From: Prevotella sp. UBA1104
GTDB lineage: Bacteria; Bacteroidota; Bacteroidia; Bacteroidales; Bacteroidaceae
NCBI GenBank assembly: GCA_002314055.1
Contig: DCBP01000007.1
Location: forward strand, 994 to 34,943
Direction: 5' to 3'
DNA length: 33,950 bases
A program made the position numbers and the translations under genes. The notes under the pieces are model-generated. The model was not told where the DNA came from and made no database searches. It saw only the letters and a program-made list of their open reading frames with translations. Shown here piece by piece: positions 31,714 to 33,950 of the stretch. Within the stretch, counting starts at the first letter, position 1, and the number at the start of each line of letters is the position of its first letter.

Positions 31714-33365
31714 ATCTCGTCTGCAGGTTCTTTTATCAACAACGGAATCTTGATTTGACTCTTTGTAACCCCCTGTTTCAGCTTCTTGGCATACAACGCC
31801 TCCTGCCATCCGCTCTTCATTGGAACAAGAACGGCGGGATTGATCAATTTCTGTCCGAAAATCAATTCAAAAAAAGGGAAATCCTCAACCAGTTTATCGT
31901 TGAACAGCTTCTGCAGTTCGTCGTCCACTTCCAAAGTCCCGTCCTTTACTTCAACATAACACACGTAGCGGCGGTTGTCCAAATCCTGATAAATCTGAGA
32001 CTGTCTCACTTCAAGCCCCTTCCCGTTCAGCAGCTGTCGAATGGTATTGTCCACTCTGATAGCCGGCAACTTCTCTCCGGCAATATTCAGCAAGTCGCCA
32101 CTCTTCCTCATGAACTCAATCTTCGGCGTGTTGCCCACGAATCCGTCCACCCGAATTATGTCTTTCATGTTGTAGCGATACAGTCCAGCCCATGTTGTAA
32201 CGACCAGTTCGTATTCATGTCCGTCTTCAAGCTGATGAGCCAACAGCGGTTCGCCGCCATCAACAGGTATAAACTCATAGAAAGAAGTGGCAATCGACAA
32301 AGCTCCAGATTTATCCTCCGGCATCATCGGAATATTCAGTTTCGCCTCGCTTGAGCCGTAGCCGGCATCCATGAACTTTACAGAAGAGTCGAAATACGGG
32401 CGAACCTCGTCCACGTTGCGTCCCACCGATGAAGAGAGCCAGAACATCGCCATCTTCATCTCCTTCCAGTAAGATGCCGGAGTAAACGGTTTCCCGTCAG
32501 CCACCAGCTTGCGCAGATAAGCCGCACGCGACGGGTTGGGGCTCAACGTCTTTTCCAAATTGCCCCTAACGTCAGCATCCAGTATCAAGCCCTCCTTGAT
32601 GCCTCCACGTTCGATATCGTTGATTATGTCCTCCTTGTATTCTATAGCCAAATCCAGGAGATTAACCATCCTCACGGCATTGTTGCCCACGACAAACATC
32701 ACGTCTTCCTTCTCGATAGCCAGGCGCATCATGACATAGTCGCGGCTCTGTCCGTCGGTGATTGAGAGGACACTCACGGGGAAAGCCAACATCTTGTCCA
32801 GTCCCGCCTTGCCGAGCGTCAGTCCTGAGGCCGTTCCGCACGGAATGCCCGCCGGGGTAGTGGATGACGACGGATTGTTTGAAAGTGGAAACAGCTTTCC
32901 GCTCATCAGGTTAGGCACGTATTTTCGTATCTGAGCCAAGCGGTAGCGCAGAGCCAGATTCCTGGCGCAAGCCGAGAGGGCGTTGTCGGGAATCAACTTC
33001 TCCTTGCCCGTAGTGCCGGAAGTAATGCTGAAATAAGTAGGCAGTCCGGGAAACAGCATGTCTGCCTTTCCGTTGGCAGCCTGTTCCACGTATGGCAAAA
33101 TGTCTTCCCAATAGAGAACGGGCACGTTCTTTCTGAAATCCTCGATATTCTTTATATCCTTAAATCCGTGTTCCTTTCCGAATTTCGAATCCTTGGCATA
33201 AAACAGAATCTGTTTGAGCAGAAGTTCCTGGATAGAGTCAGCCTTGTCGAAAAACGTTTCAGACTGTGAAATGAAATCCGCATCCGAAAGCGCCGCCATG
33301 CATTCAACAATAGGTTTAGACAAGTCAAGCGACAAAAGTTTTTCCGTTAAAGTGGGTGTATTCAT
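31701..33365 (-). CDS. GH3 family adenylate-forming acyl-acid amido synthetase
   Basis: GH3 enzymes activate a carboxylic acid with ATP to an acyl-AMP and usually join it to an amino acid; plant members conjugate auxin or jasmonate. The bacterial substrates are mostly unknown. I chose the ATG at 33365 (MNTPTLTEKLLSLDL, 554 residues), as the frame open further upstream crosses the promoter. The ATP-binding motif SITSGTTGKEKLIP lies at about 113-126, the YGSSEAKLN motif at 336-344, and YRYNMKDIIRV with Asp402 at about 397-406, so all three adenylation motifs are intact. The C-terminal subdomain is present (ELIFGQKLINPAVLVPMKSG). It is the first gene of the operon with MFS and ATPase-GNAT genes, and has a TACCTTTG promoter box 57 bp upstream. 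Confidence 0.92.
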   Translation of the reverse strand: MNTPTLTEKLLSLDLSKPIVECMAALSDADFISQSETFFDKADSIQELLLKQILFYAKDSKFGKEHGFKDIKNIEDFRKNVPVLYWEDILPYVEQAANGKADMLFPGLPTYFSITSGTTGKEKLIPDNALSACARNLALRYRLAQIRKYVPNLMSGKLFPLSNNPSSSTTPAGIPCGTASGLTLGKAGLDKMLAFPVSVLSITDGQSRDYVMMRLAIEKEDVMFVVGNNAVRMVNLLDLAIEYKEDIINDIERGGIKEGLILDADVRGNLEKTLSPNPSRAAYLRKLVADGKPFTPASYWKEMKMAMFWLSSSVGRNVDEVRPYFDSSVKFMDAGYGSSEAKLNIPMMPEDKSGALSIATSFYEFIPVDGGEPLLAHQLEDGHEYELVVTTWAGLYRYNMKDIIRVDGFVGNTPKIEFMRKSGDLLNIAGEKLPAIRVDNTIRQLLNGKGLEVRQSQIYQDLDNRRYVCYVEVKDGTLEVDDELQKLFNDKLVEDFPFFELIFGQKLINPAVLVPMKSGWQEALYAKKLKQGVTKSQIKIPLLIKEPADEIWKM

Positions 33366-33421
33366 ATATCTGTAAAAATTTCTTTTTCTTTGATGCAATA
33401 TTAGTGGCATCAGCTGATTGG

Positions 33422-33429
33422 CAAAGGTA
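33422..33429 (-). promoter_or_regulatory. Putative -7 element (TACCTTTG) of the GH3-MFS-GNAT operon
   Basis: The minus strand reads TACCTTTG, identical to the box before the pectinesterase gene, 57 bp before the chosen GH3 start. No convincing -33 box is seen. Confidence 0.55.
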
Positions 33430-33503
33430 AGAATAAAATCGTAGCTATAGTATAAGATGGTGTCTGCTTTAACTAAAATTTGCATCAATGTATTATGATA
33501 ATT

Positions 33504-33644
33504 CAAGTTTCGGATTTATAATCTTCCCCTCCCGCGCCTCCCCATTAGATAAAATCCTCACGCTCGGAAAAACATGTAAGTTTGTTTTTCTCTCGCTCAG
33601 TCTGATTTTTTCCAGGGCGGAGCAGTTACCTTTAATTGCCATAA
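33504..33644. repeat. Second, rearranged copy of the MITE-like repeat
   Basis: CAAGTTTCGGATTTATAATC, a C-rich block (CCCCTCCCGCGCCTCCCC, to 33543), then about 70 bp not present in the first copy (33544-33614), then GGGCGGAGCAGTTACCTTTAA and TTGCCATAA. Compared with 28761-28829, the extra segment sits between the C-rich and G-rich blocks. That insert contains CGCTCGG...CTCGCTCAG and no gene. No matching right end is seen. Confidence 0.6.
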
Positions 33645-33672
33645 AACAAAGAAAAAAGTTTTTTGCGCTTTT

Positions 33673-33792
33673 ACCCTCACACCCTCACACATTGGTCTGA
33701 AAGTCCCTGTTTATCGTACTTCCAGGTGGTGAGGGTAAGTGTGAGGGTAGATCTTTTATCCCTCACACTTATAAGCTGCACCCCTCACACTT
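33673..33792. repeat. Cluster of CCCTCACAC direct and inverted repeats
   Basis: ACCCTCACACCCTCACACA at 33673-33691, GTGAGGGT at 33729-33736, TAAGTGTGAGGG at 33736-33747, CCCTCACACTTA at 33760-33771 and CCCTCACACTT at 33782-33792. The middle pair forms a perfect 12-bp stem with a 12-nt loop. The last copy and the first pair offer alternative partners. No gene is seen here, and the rest of 33645-33950 shows only these repeats and two small hairpins. Confidence 0.7.
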
Positions 33793-33799
33793 GAAAGCC

Positions 33800-33852
33800 A
33801 ATACCGTTTCTATTAAATGCCGTCGGTATTTCTATGCTGCACCAAAGGTGCA
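33800..33852. repeat. Two small hairpins near the right edge
   Basis: AATACCG/CGGTATT (33800-33806, 33824-33830; 17-nt loop) and TGCACC-AAA-GGTGCA (33838-33852). They follow the CCCTCACAC cluster and may belong to the leader of a gene beyond the window. Positions 33853-33950 hold nothing I recognise. Confidence 0.4.
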
Positions 33853-33950
33853 AGGTTACTGCACTAAAGTTGCCATTTTCAAATACTCTCCTTTTTCATT
33901 ACCTTTAGATTAAGCAAACTGCATTTCGGTGATGTTTACTGGATTTACTT

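Noticed and set aside
31714..31809. N-terminal extension of the MFS exporter
   Set aside because: It is hydrophilic and is the alternate frame of the GH3 C-terminus; the ATG at 31713 puts helix 1 at the expected place.
33366..33506. N-terminal extension of the GH3 enzyme
   Set aside because: The upstream frame crosses the TACCTTTG promoter box and gives a 47-residue leader unlike the family; the ATG at 33365 gives the usual short start.
33488..33700. 70-codon plus-strand frame at the right edge
   Set aside because: It runs through the second MITE-like copy and its insert, so it is translated repeat, not a gene.
33673..33792. CCCTCACAC units considered as a CRISPR array
   Set aside because: The units are only 9-12 bp, in both orientations, with irregular spacing and no cas genes nearby.

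Overview
The window looks like a chromosomal segment of a gut or oral Bacteroidales bacterium, most likely a Prevotella relative. Signs of this are SusC/SusD pairs, TonB-linked surface proteins, Bacteroidetes-type promoters (TAnnTTTG, placed before seven genes or operons), almost no Shine-Dalgarno sequences, and four secreted proteins ending in the same short C-terminal tag (G-[IVL]-x-I-x-x-G-K-K type). The assignment rests on protein character and promoter style; no rRNA or other species marker is present, and I see no tRNA, CRISPR array, phage or intact insertion sequence.

Left part (1-5.3 kb, housekeeping): a glutamine amidotransferase of the TrpG/PabA family (+), then convergently a Cof-type HAD phosphatase and a MATE exporter (both -), then threonyl-tRNA synthetase (-) with its own terminator.

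Next (5.3-14.4 kb, - strand): a five-gene surface operon read from 14367 down to 5299. It encodes a TonB-dependent receptor without a SusD partner, a DUF4876-like surface lipoprotein, a DUF6850-like outer-membrane protein, a GLUG-repeat secreted protein and an M6 metalloprotease; the last two genes overlap by ATGA. The set suggests a surface machine that captures or processes a peptide- or protein-linked nutrient. The substrate is unknown. GC-rich hairpins and G-tracts are lodged between and even inside these genes.

Divergently (14.7-17.8 kb, + strand): a large secreted protein with SusE/F-like modules, followed by a 64-residue peptide of unknown role and a strong terminator.

Then (18.0-28.4 kb, + strand): a compact pectin locus with a multidomain CE8 pectinesterase (own promoter and terminator), then an operon of SusC, SusD and a DUF4957/DUF5123-type surface lipoprotein. 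No polysaccharide lyase, GH28 or hybrid two-component regulator is present, so these must lie elsewhere if they exist.

Right part (28.4-33.95 kb): a decayed AAA-ATPase-like gene fragment, a MITE-like element with long inverted ends, and a tight three-gene - strand operon: a GH3-family adenylating enzyme, a Bcr/CflA-like MFS exporter, and a fusion of a histidine-kinase-like ATPase fold with a GNAT acetyltransferase. This last operon, resembling a make-modify-export module for an acyl conjugate, is my best candidate for an undescribed system. The right edge holds a second related repeat and a cluster of CCCTCACAC repeats able to form hairpins.
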